A stretch of 64,000 bases of DNA. It comes from an uncultured Clostridia bacterium. GTDB taxonomy: Bacteria > Bacillota > Clostridia > Christensenellales > Borkfalkiaceae. The DNA lies in the NCBI GenBank assembly GCA_947627955.1, contig CANQXZ010000002.1, positions 48,324 through 112,323 on the forward strand, in the 5' to 3' direction. A model generated the notes under the pieces. That model was not told the origin of the DNA. It did not search any database and worked only from the letters and a program-made list of their open reading frames with translations. Position numbers and translations under genes: made by a program. Below, one piece after another: positions 24,914-33,245 of the stretch (position 1 is the stretch's first letter; the number at the start of each line of letters is the position of its first letter).

Positions 24914-25249
24914 TTGCAAGACAGCGGCGAAAACGAGATTATTTTGCGTTTGAACAAACTTCTCAACCGCAAAGGTTGGAGCAGATACGAACTCGCGAAG
25001 AAGACGGGAATTTCAGCCAACTCGGTTTACGGCTGGTCGAATTTCAAAAAGATGCCGTCGTTTGCAAATCTTGAAAAAATCTGCGCCGCCGCAAATATCA
25101 CGATCGAGCAATTTTTTTATGACGAGGGCGCGGATAAGTTATCCGCGGAAGAACACGAATTGCTCTCCGATTGGGCTACGCTTTCCAACAAGGAAAAGCA
25201 AGCCGTATATTCCGCCATCGAAGCGTTTAAGGAAGCTAAGGGCATATGA
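24914..25249 (+). CDS. XRE-family HTH protein, first of a tandem pair
   Basis: 111 aa. Helix-turn-helix in the first 60 residues (SRYELAKKTGISANSVYGW, then MPSFANLEKICAAANITIEQFF), with a short acidic C-terminal helix (LLSDWATLSNKEKQAVYSAIEAF). Cro/C1 type DNA-binding protein without a sensor domain. The start is TTG at 24914, with AGGGGTG 8 nt upstream; no ATG fits. Its stop overlaps the ATG of the second copy (ATGA). The two proteins share about half their residues over the whole length, so they arose by duplication and may heterodimerise. AT-richer than its neighbours. Confidence 0.85.
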   Translation: MQDSGENEIILRLNKLLNRKGWSRYELAKKTGISANSVYGWSNFKKMPSFANLEKICAAANITIEQFFYDEGADKLSAEEHELLSDWATLSNKEKQAVYSAIEAFKEAKGI

Positions 25250-25563
25250 TAGATCTGGTCGGTAGAATTAACGAGTTGCTCGCGCAAAAAGGTTGGTCGA
25301 ATTACGAGCTTTCCAAACAGACAAACATCTCCACAAACACTATTTACAGTTGGAACAAATCGGGCTCAATGCCCTCGCTCGCAAACATAGTAAAGATCTG
25401 CGATGTTTTGGGGATATCCCTGGGGCAATTTTTCTGCGGGACGGAGGGATATTCTCTCACCGGCGACGAGGAAAATATCCTGCGGGAATGGTTTTCCCTC
25501 TCCGATCTGGAAAAGGACACTATCCGAAAAATGATAGACACGTTCAGAATACTCAAAAGTTAA
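25246..25563 (+). CDS. XRE-family HTH protein, second of a tandem pair
   Basis: 105 aa paralogue of the preceding protein, with the same order of parts: HTH (SNYELSKQTNISTNTIYSW, MPSLANIVKICDVLGISLGQFF) and a C-terminal tail (ILREWFSLSDLEKDTIRKMIDTF). Translationally coupled through a 4-nt overlap. Target genes are unknown; the inverted repeat at 24866-24891 is the nearest candidate site. Confidence 0.85.
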   Translation: MIDLVGRINELLAQKGWSNYELSKQTNISTNTIYSWNKSGSMPSLANIVKICDVLGISLGQFFCGTEGYSLTGDEENILREWFSLSDLEKDTIRKMIDTFRILKS

Positions 25564-25582
25564 AAACGCCATAAAAAATTCG

Positions 25583-25617
25583 GGCGCCGCGGAGGCAAGT
25601 TCTGCCTCCGCGGCGCC
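25583..25617 (-). terminator. terminator of the trmB-phosphoesterase operon
   Basis: 15-bp perfect stem (25583-25597 with 25603-25617), 5-nt loop, followed on the minus strand by CGAATTTTTTATGG. It also closes the XRE pair from the other side. Confidence 0.82.
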
Positions 25618-25622
25618 TTATG

Positions 25623-26426
25623 TCATTCAGCCTTTAAGATCTCCGCCGCCACTATCTCCGGGCGGTTGAAGAGCCTCAGCGGAAAGCGGGAATTGCCCAG
25701 CCCGCACGAGACTACCATTTTTGTCTTGCCCTCGGAATACACGCCGCACACGTATTTTGGGAACAGCCCCTGCCCGGGGGCGTACAGCCCTATCCGCGTG
25801 AACGGTATCCTCCACTGCCCGCCGTGGGCGTGACCGCTGAACACGAGGTCCGCGCCCGCCTCCGCGTAGTCCTTTAAAAACTGCGGCATGTGCGCGAGGA
25901 CCACCCTGTAACCCCCTTCGGGCATTATCTTCTTTATTTTGCCGTTCCTGTTGGAGGCTCCGTTCAGCCCCACGAACGTTATTCCCGCCACTTCGGCGCA
26001 CCTGTCATCCAGCACTTCCGCGCCCGCTTCGGCGAGCTGTTTGCGGAAAAAACGGTAACCCTTGTTGCGCATTTCGTGGTTGCCCGAGACGTACAGCACG
26101 GGGGCTACGGCGGAGAGGGCGGAAACGGTGGAAAGGGCGCACTCCACGTTCCTTGCGTCGTACTTATGGATGATATCCCCCGTTATGAGTATTATGTCCG
26201 GCTTTTCGGCGGCGACTTTCAGAACGAGGGAGGCGTTGTCCTTTGAAAACGACTTGCCGTGCAGATCGGAGAGCTGCACTATCTTTATGCCCCTCTCTAT
26301 GCCCGCCGCAAAGAATTTATAGCGCGTGACGCCTATCTTATTGTTGCCGAGCACGGCGAGGGCTGTTAAAGCCGCCGCGGCGGCTACGGCGGCGGCGACG
26401 ATCAGGGCTATCTGCCACGGGGTCAT
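25623..26426 (-). CDS. calcineurin-like metallophosphoesterase (YaeI/LpxG-like)
   Basis: 267 aa with an N-terminal membrane anchor (about 5-27). The dimetal motifs are in order: SDLHG, GDIIHK, GNHE and SGHAHGGQ. This subgroup includes membrane phosphodiesterases acting on UDP-diacylglucosamine or other pyrophosphate lipids; a Gram-positive cell has no lipid A, so the substrate is open. Its ATG overlaps the trmB stop (ATGA), so it is coexpressed with trmB. Confidence 0.88.
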   Translation of the reverse strand: MTPWQIALIVAAAVAAAAALTALAVLGNNKIGVTRYKFFAAGIERGIKIVQLSDLHGKSFSKDNASLVLKVAAEKPDIILITGDIIHKYDARNVECALSTVSALSAVAPVLYVSGNHEMRNKGYRFFRKQLAEAGAEVLDDRCAEVAGITFVGLNGASNRNGKIKKIMPEGGYRVVLAHMPQFLKDYAEAGADLVFSGHAHGGQWRIPFTRIGLYAPGQGLFPKYVCGVYSEGKTKMVVSCGLGNSRFPLRLFNRPEIVAAEILKAE

Positions 26427-27094
26427 CTCTTCACCGCCACTATTCGGTATATCTTCTTCCCGCGGCTCTTAAACAGCCTTTCGTGTTCGGTCTCAACGTC
26501 CCCCTCCACGGGAAAAGCCGCCAAATCTTCACACGTCTCCGCAATTTCAAAGCCGCACTCCGCATAGCTATCCTTAGAAAATACGTAAAAGCCGAAGTCG
26601 TCCGTCTTCTGGACTATCCTGCCGCCGTCCTCAAGAAACGCGCGGTAGATATTGAGCATTCTCGGGTGGGTGAGCCGCTGTTTTTTGTAGCCCTCCTTGG
26701 GCAGGGGGTTGGAGAAATTGAGATATATCTCGCGCACAGAGCCCGCGGGGAAGTATCTTTTGAGCACCTCGGCGGCGCAGTTCAGAAAATACACGTTTTC
26801 AAGCCCCTCTGCCGCCGCCCTTTCGAGCGCCTCTATGAGCACGTTGGAGATCTTTTCCACCGCCACATAGTGTGTGCGCGGGTTCGCGGCGGCGAGTTCG
26901 CATATGAATTTGCCCTTGCCGCACCCTATTTCGAGGCAGACGGGCGCACTGTCGCCGAAAATTTTTTCAAGGGGGAGATATTCGGGTATCTCCGCCGTTA
27001 TTTTCATGTTCTTTTCGCCGAGGTCGGCGGCGGTATACAGCCGCGAACAGGCGGCGAGCCGCTCGTCGAGACGGGCTTTTCTGTGCATGCGCAT
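26423..27094 (-). CDS. trmB: tRNA (guanine46-N7)-methyltransferase
   Basis: 223 aa SAM-dependent enzyme. The SAM loop LEIGCGKGKF is standard, as is the N-terminus (MRMHRKA). The usually invariant stretch NFSDPWPKKRH reads NFSNPLPKEGY here, so Asp and Trp near the guanine site are changed, while the following RLT is kept. The fold assignment is firm; full activity is uncertain. Ribosome site GGGAGGTG 4 nt before the ATG. Operon with the phosphoesterase. Confidence 0.9.
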   Translation of the reverse strand: MRMHRKARLDERLAACSRLYTAADLGEKNMKITAEIPEYLPLEKIFGDSAPVCLEIGCGKGKFICELAAANPRTHYVAVEKISNVLIEALERAAAEGLENVYFLNCAAEVLKRYFPAGSVREIYLNFSNPLPKEGYKKQRLTHPRMLNIYRAFLEDGGRIVQKTDDFGFYVFSKDSYAECGFEIAETCEDLAAFPVEGDVETEHERLFKSRGKKIYRIVAVKR

Positions 27095-27111
27095 AAAACA
27101 CCTCCCGCAGA

Positions 27112-27140
27112 TTTTAACACAGGCGGACGGGATTTGGCAA
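27112..27140 (-). promoter_or_regulatory. promoter of the trmB operon
   Basis: TTGCCA (27140-27135), 17-nt spacer, TTAAAA (27117-27112). Confidence 0.65.
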
Positions 27141-27267
27141 TCGTTTGCCGTGCAAAAAAGTCACGCATTTATTTTTATAATATTTCCGCGCGCGGCGTTT
27201 AGGTGCGCGGACGGGGCGTTATATATAGCCGCCGGGTGAAAAAATAAATATTTCTGTGAGGTTACAA

Positions 27268-27807
27268 TTGACTGTCGTTGAAATTATTGATTTTGTCACC
27301 TTATACGGTGTGGACGTAGTAGCTCTTGCCGCAGTCACCGCGGCGGTGTGCGCGATCCTCAAAAAGACCCTCCTCAAAGACGCGGAGAGGCTGAACGCCT
27401 TTATGCCCTATATTATAGGTTCCGCGCTCTACGCGGCGTACGCCGCTGCCGCCCACGGAAGCCTCGCCTTCCTTTGCGACAACATGTGCGAAGTCATCTC
27501 GCGCGGGTTCGCGGTGGGCGCGCTCGCCACAATGGCGAAAGCCGCGGTGAGCAAAAAGGCGTGCGGGGTCGCTGCTCCCGTCAAAGCCGTTGCCGCCATG
27601 CTCGAAGGCTATGTGGCGGCGGGCTCGGAGATAGCCGCCGCGGAGGAGATGGCAGCCCTCTTCGGGGAGAGCGGAAAGGACGGCTTTGCGGCGGCTGCCG
27701 CCCAAACGCTGTCCCGTTACGCCGCGGGCGAACTGCCCGAGGGGGAGGCTGCCGTTTTAGCGGAGCTTATAGGGGAGACTTTGGAATTCTTTTACGCCGC
27801 GCCGTAA
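27268..27807 (+). CDS. uncharacterised alanine-rich protein with two N-terminal membrane helices
   Basis: 179 aa, family not recognised. Hydrophobic helices at about residues 10-28 and 42-62, then a long Ala/Glu-rich helical part with no catalytic motif. I prefer the TTG at 27268, which has GTGAGG 6 nt upstream, over the GTG at 27256, which lies in that site. The gene stands alone between trmB's promoter region and the ger operon and is followed by a hairpin terminator. It may belong to the sporulation neighbourhood, but nothing in the protein shows this. Confidence 0.6.
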   Translation: MTVVEIIDFVTLYGVDVVALAAVTAAVCAILKKTLLKDAERLNAFMPYIIGSALYAAYAAAAHGSLAFLCDNMCEVISRGFAVGALATMAKAAVSKKACGVAAPVKAVAAMLEGYVAAGSEIAAAEEMAALFGESGKDGFAAAAAQTLSRYAAGELPEGEAAVLAELIGETLEFFYAAP

Positions 27808-27817
27808 CAAACGGGAA

Positions 27818-27849
27818 GCCGCCCGCGCTTTTAGCGCGGGCGGCGTACT
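27818..27849. terminator. hairpin between convergent genes
   Basis: 11-bp stem GCCGCCCGCGC with loop TTTTA (27818-27844), then GTACTTT. Ends the unknown gene (+) and the ger operon (-). Confidence 0.7.
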
Positions 27850-27850
27850 T

Positions 27851-29140
27851 TCAGTTCACCGAATTTATCTCCACGTCGTACACGACTTCCATGTCGGACA
27901 GAATGCTGTCTTTCAGCCTGCCGTAATGGGAATTGTGGTATTTATACAACAGCGTCTTTATGCCGAGAATGTCGCAATCTGACTTCCGGCACGCCTCCAC
28001 GAGGGAGGAAAGGCGCGCTTCCATTTCCCTGTCCGCGCCCTCCTTGACTTCGCCCGTCAGCTTGTCGTCGGCAGCCGTCTCCGCGGGGTCGACGGGCTTT
28101 TTTATGCCCGCTATCTGCGCCCTCGCGCCGAATTTTACCGTGACGAGCGGCTTGCCGTCCTTTATTTTCAACTCCGTCTTGCTCTTCACGTTTTTCAAGC
28201 CGAGCGTGTAGTGATATTCACCTGCGTCGCAGGGCAAAACGGCGAGACGTATTTCGTTTTTGAGTATGTCGAGGGCGAACGACTGCTGTTCGTCGAGTAT
28301 CCCTTTGAACTCCCCGCCCGAAAAACATGCGGTCTTGCGCGCGGTGAATTCCACGTTGCCGCCGGGCGCGCTCCCGCCGCCTCCGCCGCTCTCCTGCCCG
28401 CCTCCGCCAGAGGAGCCGCCGCCCGAAGAACCGCCTCCGCTTCCGCCTTCCGGGGAACCGCCCGAGGGAGGATCCCCGCCGACGTTATCGCCGTTGCCGC
28501 CCTCCTCGGACGTGCCGCTCTTGTTCGCCTCGACATAGGGCATGTACGCCGCCGAACTCACGGAAAAGTTCTCCACGGCGATATCCTTTAAGTTGACGCC
28601 CGAGACGTTTGCGGACTTTTTGAGCTCGTCTGAGAGGGCGCGAAGTATGACCGAAGCCGTCATGTCGCTCGTGGAGGTCTTCATGGAGAGCATATCTGAC
28701 GCCTTGCCCTCGCACATAGCCACCTTTGCGGTGAGCTCGGAATAGTTTTTTCTGTAAAAGCAGCCGAGCACCTGAAAGATGTTCTTTTCCTTGCAGCTGT
28801 CGCCGAGGAGAATGAGCTTGCAGAATTGCAGCTGCGGATAGAAACCCGTCTTTACGTTTATCTCGTTGAGGGCGTCGGCTATCGTCTCGCCGCTGCCCTG
28901 AACGGCGGTATACTCCACGTTTTCCCCGCTCTGCGAGGGCATGGGCACAGCGAGCTGGGCGGTGACCTGCACCTCGTTTTCGGTGACGTCGACCCCCACC
29001 GCGGTGATTATGGAAGTCTTGTGCAGATCCACTATGCCGAAGTCGTTGGTGAAGAACAGCCCCGCGAGGGCTATAAGCACCAGCCAGAAAAACACCACCG
29101 AGACCCGCCTCAATGCGCGGCGGTCGAGTTCAGCTTTCAT
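27851..29140 (-). CDS. gerAC: Ger(x)C-type germinant receptor subunit, non-lipoprotein
   Basis: 429 aa. The order ITAVGVDV, then LQFCKLILLG, and the C-terminal domain (ILKNEIRL, VKFGARAQI, LLYKYHNSHYG) mark the GerAC/GerKC family, the third subunit of nutrient germinant receptors in the spore inner membrane. Two oddities: the N-terminal hydrophobic helix (17-32) has no lipobox cysteine, so it would be a signal anchor; and residues about 218-266 form a Gly/Ser/Pro linker (GGSGGGSSGGGSSGGGG type) between the N- and C-terminal domains. The start overlaps gerAB by 11 bp. Confidence 0.9.
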   Translation of the reverse strand: MKAELDRRALRRVSVVFFWLVLIALAGLFFTNDFGIVDLHKTSIITAVGVDVTENEVQVTAQLAVPMPSQSGENVEYTAVQGSGETIADALNEINVKTGFYPQLQFCKLILLGDSCKEKNIFQVLGCFYRKNYSELTAKVAMCEGKASDMLSMKTSTSDMTASVILRALSDELKKSANVSGVNLKDIAVENFSVSSAAYMPYVEANKSGTSEEGGNGDNVGGDPPSGGSPEGGSGGGSSGGGSSGGGGQESGGGGGSAPGGNVEFTARKTACFSGGEFKGILDEQQSFALDILKNEIRLAVLPCDAGEYHYTLGLKNVKSKTELKIKDGKPLVTVKFGARAQIAGIKKPVDPAETAADDKLTGEVKEGADREMEARLSSLVEACRKSDCDILGIKTLLYKYHNSHYGRLKDSILSDMEVVYDVEINSVN

Positions 29141-30197
29141 TGCGGCGCCTCCTCAGCCCCCACGCCGCCGCGGGCAACGCCACGGCGAAGAGGACGACGG
29201 GTATCCACATCCACCCCGCAAACAGCGACTGTATCGCCGTGTAGAAGCGGTCGAACGCCACTATCACCGCGAAGAGGGCGGCGTTTACGGCAAAGGAGAG
29301 TATTTCCGGGCTCTTGAATCCCGTGCACCGCACGAGGCAGTGCACCGCGAGCTGGATATTCAGAACGTACGCGAACAGCATCACGAACTCCATTGCGTAC
29401 AGCGCGAAGAGGTCCACCCTGCCTATCATGTCCATAGCCGAAAAGTAGAGGGACGTCTTGGAGATCGCGAACTGACGCGACGAGGAGATACCGCCGTACA
29501 CGCCGTAGAAAGTGGCGAGAAAGAACAGCACTATCGCGGCTCCGCCCGCATAGCTCAAAACGAGCCTTGCGGCGTCCCCCTTTTTGTATTTATAATGCCC
29601 CAAAAACATGAGCAGATATGCGGGCTCGGTGAAGTAGAGCGCCGTCTTCAAAGAGCCGCCGAATATGCTCTTTGCGGGGGCGGCGTTGAGGGGCAGCAGG
29701 TTGGTGTAGTCCACCTCCGAAAGGGACATGAACGCCACGAACGCGAAGGACAGAATGAACACGGGCATACATATATCGGCGCACCTGCCTATGTTTTTGA
29801 AGGGCTTGGAGCCCGCGTACACAGTGAAGAAGAACACGGGCAGAAAGGAGAACAGCGCGGGCACCGTGTCGTAGAATATCGCGTGCACGTACAGCTTGTG
29901 CTCGAAGAGGGGAAGCACGCTGCACAGTATGAAAAACACCGCGAAAAAGCCGTATACTATTCTGGCGGCAACTTCCCCGAATGTATCTTTGACGAGCGCG
30001 AACAGCGTTTTTTCCGTCTTGGAAGAGAGATACGCCACAGCCCATATCACCGCTCCCTCCACCGCGAAGCTGACGAGGGCGGAGAAAAGCAGCCCGCTGC
30101 CCGCGTAGCCCGAGAGCAGCGTGGGATATTGCAGCAGTTTGGACGCGGCATTGTAGAAGATCAGTATAAAGCATATCTGCCTAACGCTTATTTCCAT
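29130..30197 (-). CDS. gerAB: GerAB-type germinant receptor permease
   Basis: 355 aa, about ten transmembrane helices, amino acid-polyamine-organocation superfamily fold. The N-terminus (SVRQICFILIFYNAASKLLQYP) matches spore germination permeases. This subunit carries the germinant-binding pocket in studied receptors. It overlaps gerAA by 17 bp and gerAC by 11 bp, so the three are translated from one mRNA. The ligand cannot be predicted. Confidence 0.92.
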   Translation of the reverse strand: MEISVRQICFILIFYNAASKLLQYPTLLSGYAGSGLLFSALVSFAVEGAVIWAVAYLSSKTEKTLFALVKDTFGEVAARIVYGFFAVFFILCSVLPLFEHKLYVHAIFYDTVPALFSFLPVFFFTVYAGSKPFKNIGRCADICMPVFILSFAFVAFMSLSEVDYTNLLPLNAAPAKSIFGGSLKTALYFTEPAYLLMFLGHYKYKKGDAARLVLSYAGGAAIVLFFLATFYGVYGGISSSRQFAISKTSLYFSAMDMIGRVDLFALYAMEFVMLFAYVLNIQLAVHCLVRCTGFKSPEILSFAVNAALFAVIVAFDRFYTAIQSLFAGWMWIPVVLFAVALPAAAWGLRRRRNES

Positions 30198-31617
30198 TTT
30201 TCAACCTCACTTTGTCGCCCGAGCGGAGGGACGCAGGGCGGTTTTTAAGGGTATAGAGATTTGATTTTGTCATGGCGTCGTACAGATCCCCCTTTACAAG
30301 GGGCGCAAACGGCGCCAAAAGGGGCACGCCGTACACGTTCTCCGAGCACAGATAGGTTATTATGAACCCCGTCAGCACCACCAGCCCGAAGGAACCTATG
30401 CTGCCCGCGACTATGAGATATATCCACCTGAGGGTGGCGGTCGTCTCCACGAGGTCGGGCACGGTATAAAGGCAGATAGCCGAAAAGGCTATGATTATTA
30501 TCGCGGGCGTGGAGATTATCCCCGCCTTTACCGCCGTATCCCCCAGCACGAGCGCGCCCACGATCGACAGTGCGAGCCCGACGTACTTGGGCATCCGTAT
30601 GGAAGCCTCGTTCAGCACTTCGAGCACGAGCAGTGTCAGAAACATCTCTATGCTCGGCGAGAGGGGTATGCCCTGCACCGAACTCGAAATCTTCAAAAGG
30701 AGCCTGAAAGGAATGAGCTGCGATTTGAAGAGCTGCGCCGAGACGTACAGCGCGGGCAGAAGTATGCCTATGAACACCGATATCGCCCTTATCAGCCTCA
30801 GCGTGGTGGCGCGGTAGCTGCTCTGGTAGTAGTCCTCCCCCGTCTGGAAGTCCTCCACTATCATATACGGCGCCGTCACGGCGATGGGGGAGCCGTCCAC
30901 GAGGATACCCACTCTCCCCTCGCAGATCTTGGCGCAGAAGATATCTGGCTTTTCGGCGGTGCCCACGCGCTTGAAAAGCGATCTCGGGCGCTTGGATATG
31001 AACGAGGAGATATACGAGGAGTCGGGGATAATGTCTATCTCGTTTTCCGATATCTGCTTTTCTATCTTCTCGGGCAGACCCGCGGGGCAGACGCCCTCTA
31101 TATAGACGAGCGCAACTGCCGTGTCCGAACGCTCGCCGCACTTAATGGTCTTTATCTGCAGGTTTTCGCTCTTTATCCTCTTCCGCACGAGCCCCATGTT
31201 CGTCTTTATGTCCTCTATAAATCCCTCGCGCGGGCCCTTTACGGCTATCTGGGTGGGAGGCTCGGAGATCGCCCTCGCGGGCGGGCTCTTCAATCCTATT
31301 ATGAAAAAATCCTTTTCGCCGTCGACAAAGAGCACGGCGTTGCCGTCGGATATCTCCTTTACGGCGTCGGGGATCCTGTTGCAGTCCTTTACCTCGGGCG
31401 AGGCGAGGAGAAGCCGCACTTTTTCGATGCCGTCCTCCGCCTCTGCGGCGCGGAGGGGCTTTACCACCAGCTCGCCGAGCAGGGCTTTGTCGGCTATGCC
31501 GTCGGCATATATCGCCGCGAACTTCTTCCCGCCCTCCGATATGAATTCGAACACGAGTATGTCAGCGCTCGTGAGAATTTTTTTAACTGAATTTATGTTT
31601 TTTTCCAGCGTCGGCAT
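30181..31617 (-). CDS. gerAA: GerAA-type germinant receptor subunit
   Basis: 478 aa. A large cytosolic N-terminal part (about 1-265) precedes the membrane domain with about five helices (about 265-445); the conserved stretch HNPEGVPLLAP-like appears as ENVYGVPLLAPFAP. GerAA forms an oligomeric channel that opens when the receptor senses nutrients. I start at the ATG at 31617 (MPTLEKNINSV); the longer in-frame extension would lack family similarity. No Shine-Dalgarno is present, and a sigma-G-like -10 ends 6 nt upstream, so a leaderless forespore transcript is possible. First gene of gerAA-gerAB-gerAC. Confidence 0.92.
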   Translation of the reverse strand: MPTLEKNINSVKKILTSADILVFEFISEGGKKFAAIYADGIADKALLGELVVKPLRAAEAEDGIEKVRLLLASPEVKDCNRIPDAVKEISDGNAVLFVDGEKDFFIIGLKSPPARAISEPPTQIAVKGPREGFIEDIKTNMGLVRKRIKSENLQIKTIKCGERSDTAVALVYIEGVCPAGLPEKIEKQISENEIDIIPDSSYISSFISKRPRSLFKRVGTAEKPDIFCAKICEGRVGILVDGSPIAVTAPYMIVEDFQTGEDYYQSSYRATTLRLIRAISVFIGILLPALYVSAQLFKSQLIPFRLLLKISSSVQGIPLSPSIEMFLTLLVLEVLNEASIRMPKYVGLALSIVGALVLGDTAVKAGIISTPAIIIIAFSAICLYTVPDLVETTATLRWIYLIVAGSIGSFGLVVLTGFIITYLCSENVYGVPLLAPFAPLVKGDLYDAMTKSNLYTLKNRPASLRSGDKVRLKNGNKR

Positions 31618-31622
31618 AAAGA

Positions 31623-31651
31623 TATTATCCGTAATAAATCGCAAAAAATAC
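31623..31651 (-). promoter_or_regulatory. possible sigma-G promoter of the ger operon
   Basis: GTATT (31651-31647), 17-nt spacer, GATAATA (31629-31623), compared with the Bacillus consensus gHATR / CATnnTA: one mismatch in each box. ger operons are sigma-G genes in Bacillus. Confidence 0.4.
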
Positions 31652-31678
31652 CCGCCGCGGGATTTTGCGGACGGGCGT

Positions 31679-31707
31679 TTGACAAAGGCGGCGGCAAATG
31701 ATAAAAT
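31679..31707 (+). promoter_or_regulatory. sigma-A promoter of the ogg operon
   Basis: TTGACA (31679-31684), 17-nt spacer, TAAAAT (31702-31707). Confidence 0.87.
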
Positions 31708-31744
31708 GCAACCGTAACGCAAGAAATACGGGCGTGGAAGGCTT

Positions 31745-32569
31745 ATGATTAAATTCGATTACGACGCAAAATATTTCGACCCCGAGCAGACCCTCGACTG
31801 CGGACAGATATTCCGCTTTTTTCCCTCGGGAAGAGGGTATACGGTCATCTCAAAGGACAAGGCGTGCCGCGTTTACCGCGACGGCTTTAAGACGGTGGTC
31901 GAGAGCGACGACCCCGATTACTTTTATTCGTTTTTCGACCTCGGCAGGGACTACTCCCGGATAGTCGGGGCGGCGAAGAGCTTCAACGTTCCCCTCCTCA
32001 CGAGGAGCGCGGAGAAGTTCTGCGGGCTGAGGCTTTTGAACCAGCACAGCGAGGAGATGATATACTCCTTTATAATCTCCCAAAACAACAACATACCCCG
32101 CATAAAGGGCATTATCTCGCGCATATGCGACGGGTTAGGCGAAAAATTCGTGTTCGGCGGGGAGACGTTCAGCGCCTTCCCCACCACCCGCGCGCTCGCT
32201 GAGGCGGACGTGGGATTTTTCAAAGACGCGGGCTGCGGCTATCGCGACAGATACATAAGCCTCACGGCAAAGAAGATAGCCGCGGAGGGCATTGAAAAGC
32301 TCGCCGCGCTCGACTCCCGCTCGCTGAGAGAAGAGCTGCTCTCCTATCCCGGCATAGGCGGCAAGGTGGCGGACTGCGTCTCCCTTTTCGGGTTTTCGAA
32401 GAGGGACCGCTTCCCCGTGGACACATGGCTCGAAAAGGTTTACAGGGAGGACTTCGGGGGCACGCTTTCGGACAGGGAGAAGATCTCAGCCTATTTCGCC
32501 TCCGCTTTCGGGGAGAATTCGGGCTATATACAGCAGTATTTATTTTACGGAAAAAGGAAAAACTTATAG
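31745..32569 (+). CDS. ogg: 8-oxoguanine DNA glycosylase/AP lyase (OGG1 family)
   Basis: 274 aa. It has the OGG N-terminal domain (FDPEQTLDCGQIFRF) and a helix-hairpin-helix-GPD core: LLSYPGIGGKVADCVSLF carries the catalytic Lys, and FPVDTWLEKVY the catalytic Asp. It removes 8-oxoG opposite C and nicks the strand. OGG1-type enzymes, rather than MutM alone, occur in several Clostridia. GGAAGG precedes the ATG. The next gene begins one base after its stop. Confidence 0.93.
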   Translation: MIKFDYDAKYFDPEQTLDCGQIFRFFPSGRGYTVISKDKACRVYRDGFKTVVESDDPDYFYSFFDLGRDYSRIVGAAKSFNVPLLTRSAEKFCGLRLLNQHSEEMIYSFIISQNNNIPRIKGIISRICDGLGEKFVFGGETFSAFPTTRALAEADVGFFKDAGCGYRDRYISLTAKKIAAEGIEKLAALDSRSLREELLSYPGIGGKVADCVSLFGFSKRDRFPVDTWLEKVYREDFGGTLSDREKISAYFASAFGENSGYIQQYLFYGKRKNL

Positions 32570-32570
32570 T

Positions 32571-33245
32571 ATGCCCGATTATTTCACGCACATGATAGCC
32601 GCGGAAAAGATATACGAGAGGCTGGACGCGGAGACGAAGAGCCGCATAACCTCCCGCCCGCTGTACCTGCTCGGCGCGCAGGGCGGCGACGTGTTTTTCG
32701 CGTACAGCATAAAGCTCTCCCAAAAGAACCTCGGCAGGGAACTGCACGCGAAGAGCGCGGAGGAGGTGTTTTCCGCCCTCCGCTTCGCGAACCCCTCCTA
32801 TCTTGCGGGATTCGCCACGCACTACGCCCTCGACTGCACCGTGCACCCCGTGGTATACGCCTTTATCGAGGGCAGACATACCCCGTTTATCCACCAGACG
32901 TTCGAAAAGGACATCGGGCTCTACGTCAGCAAGTTCTACGGCATACGCCGCGCCATACTGCCGCGGGAGAGCGTGATGGCGTGCACGGGACCCATATACG
33001 ACTCAATAAAGAACATTCTGCCGCAGGTCACGGTGACGGGCGTGGAGAGGTGCCTGAAAAGGCATTTCAGCTATACGCGCTATCTCTACCGCACCAAAAA
33101 GCAGACCTATTCCTGCAAGTTCGACTTCCCCGTGTTCGCGGGGATCGTGGAAGAGGGCGTGGATCTCGGCTTGAAAGCCGTAAAATGCGCCCTTGCGGGG
33201 GATCTCGATCCAGAAGTGTTCGGCAGGAAGTTTTTGCAGAGATAG
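32571..33245 (+). CDS. zinc-dependent phospholipase C-like protein (PF00882 type)
   Basis: 224 aa, no signal peptide, so probably cytosolic, unlike the secreted clostridial alpha-toxin. Family features are the N-terminal MPDYFTHMIAAEKI, the GAQGGDVFF block, and HYALDCTVHPVVY with His and Asp zinc ligands. Many Firmicutes carry such intracellular relatives of unknown role. It is translated together with ogg (1-bp gap). Its stop codon abuts that of spoIVFB on the other strand, with no room for a terminator. Confidence 0.82.
   Translation: MPDYFTHMIAAEKIYERLDAETKSRITSRPLYLLGAQGGDVFFAYSIKLSQKNLGRELHAKSAEEVFSALRFANPSYLAGFATHYALDCTVHPVVYAFIEGRHTPFIHQTFEKDIGLYVSKFYGIRRAILPRESVMACTGPIYDSIKNILPQVTVTGVERCLKRHFSYTRYLYRTKKQTYSCKFDFPVFAGIVEEGVDLGLKAVKCALAGDLDPEVFGRKFLQR

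Noticed and set aside
28340..28490. Gly/Ser-rich part of gerAC as a sign of frameshift or tandem-repeat expansion error
   Set aside because: The frame is continuous, the flanking domains are both in frame and intact, and codons for Gly/Ser vary, so it reads as a true linker.
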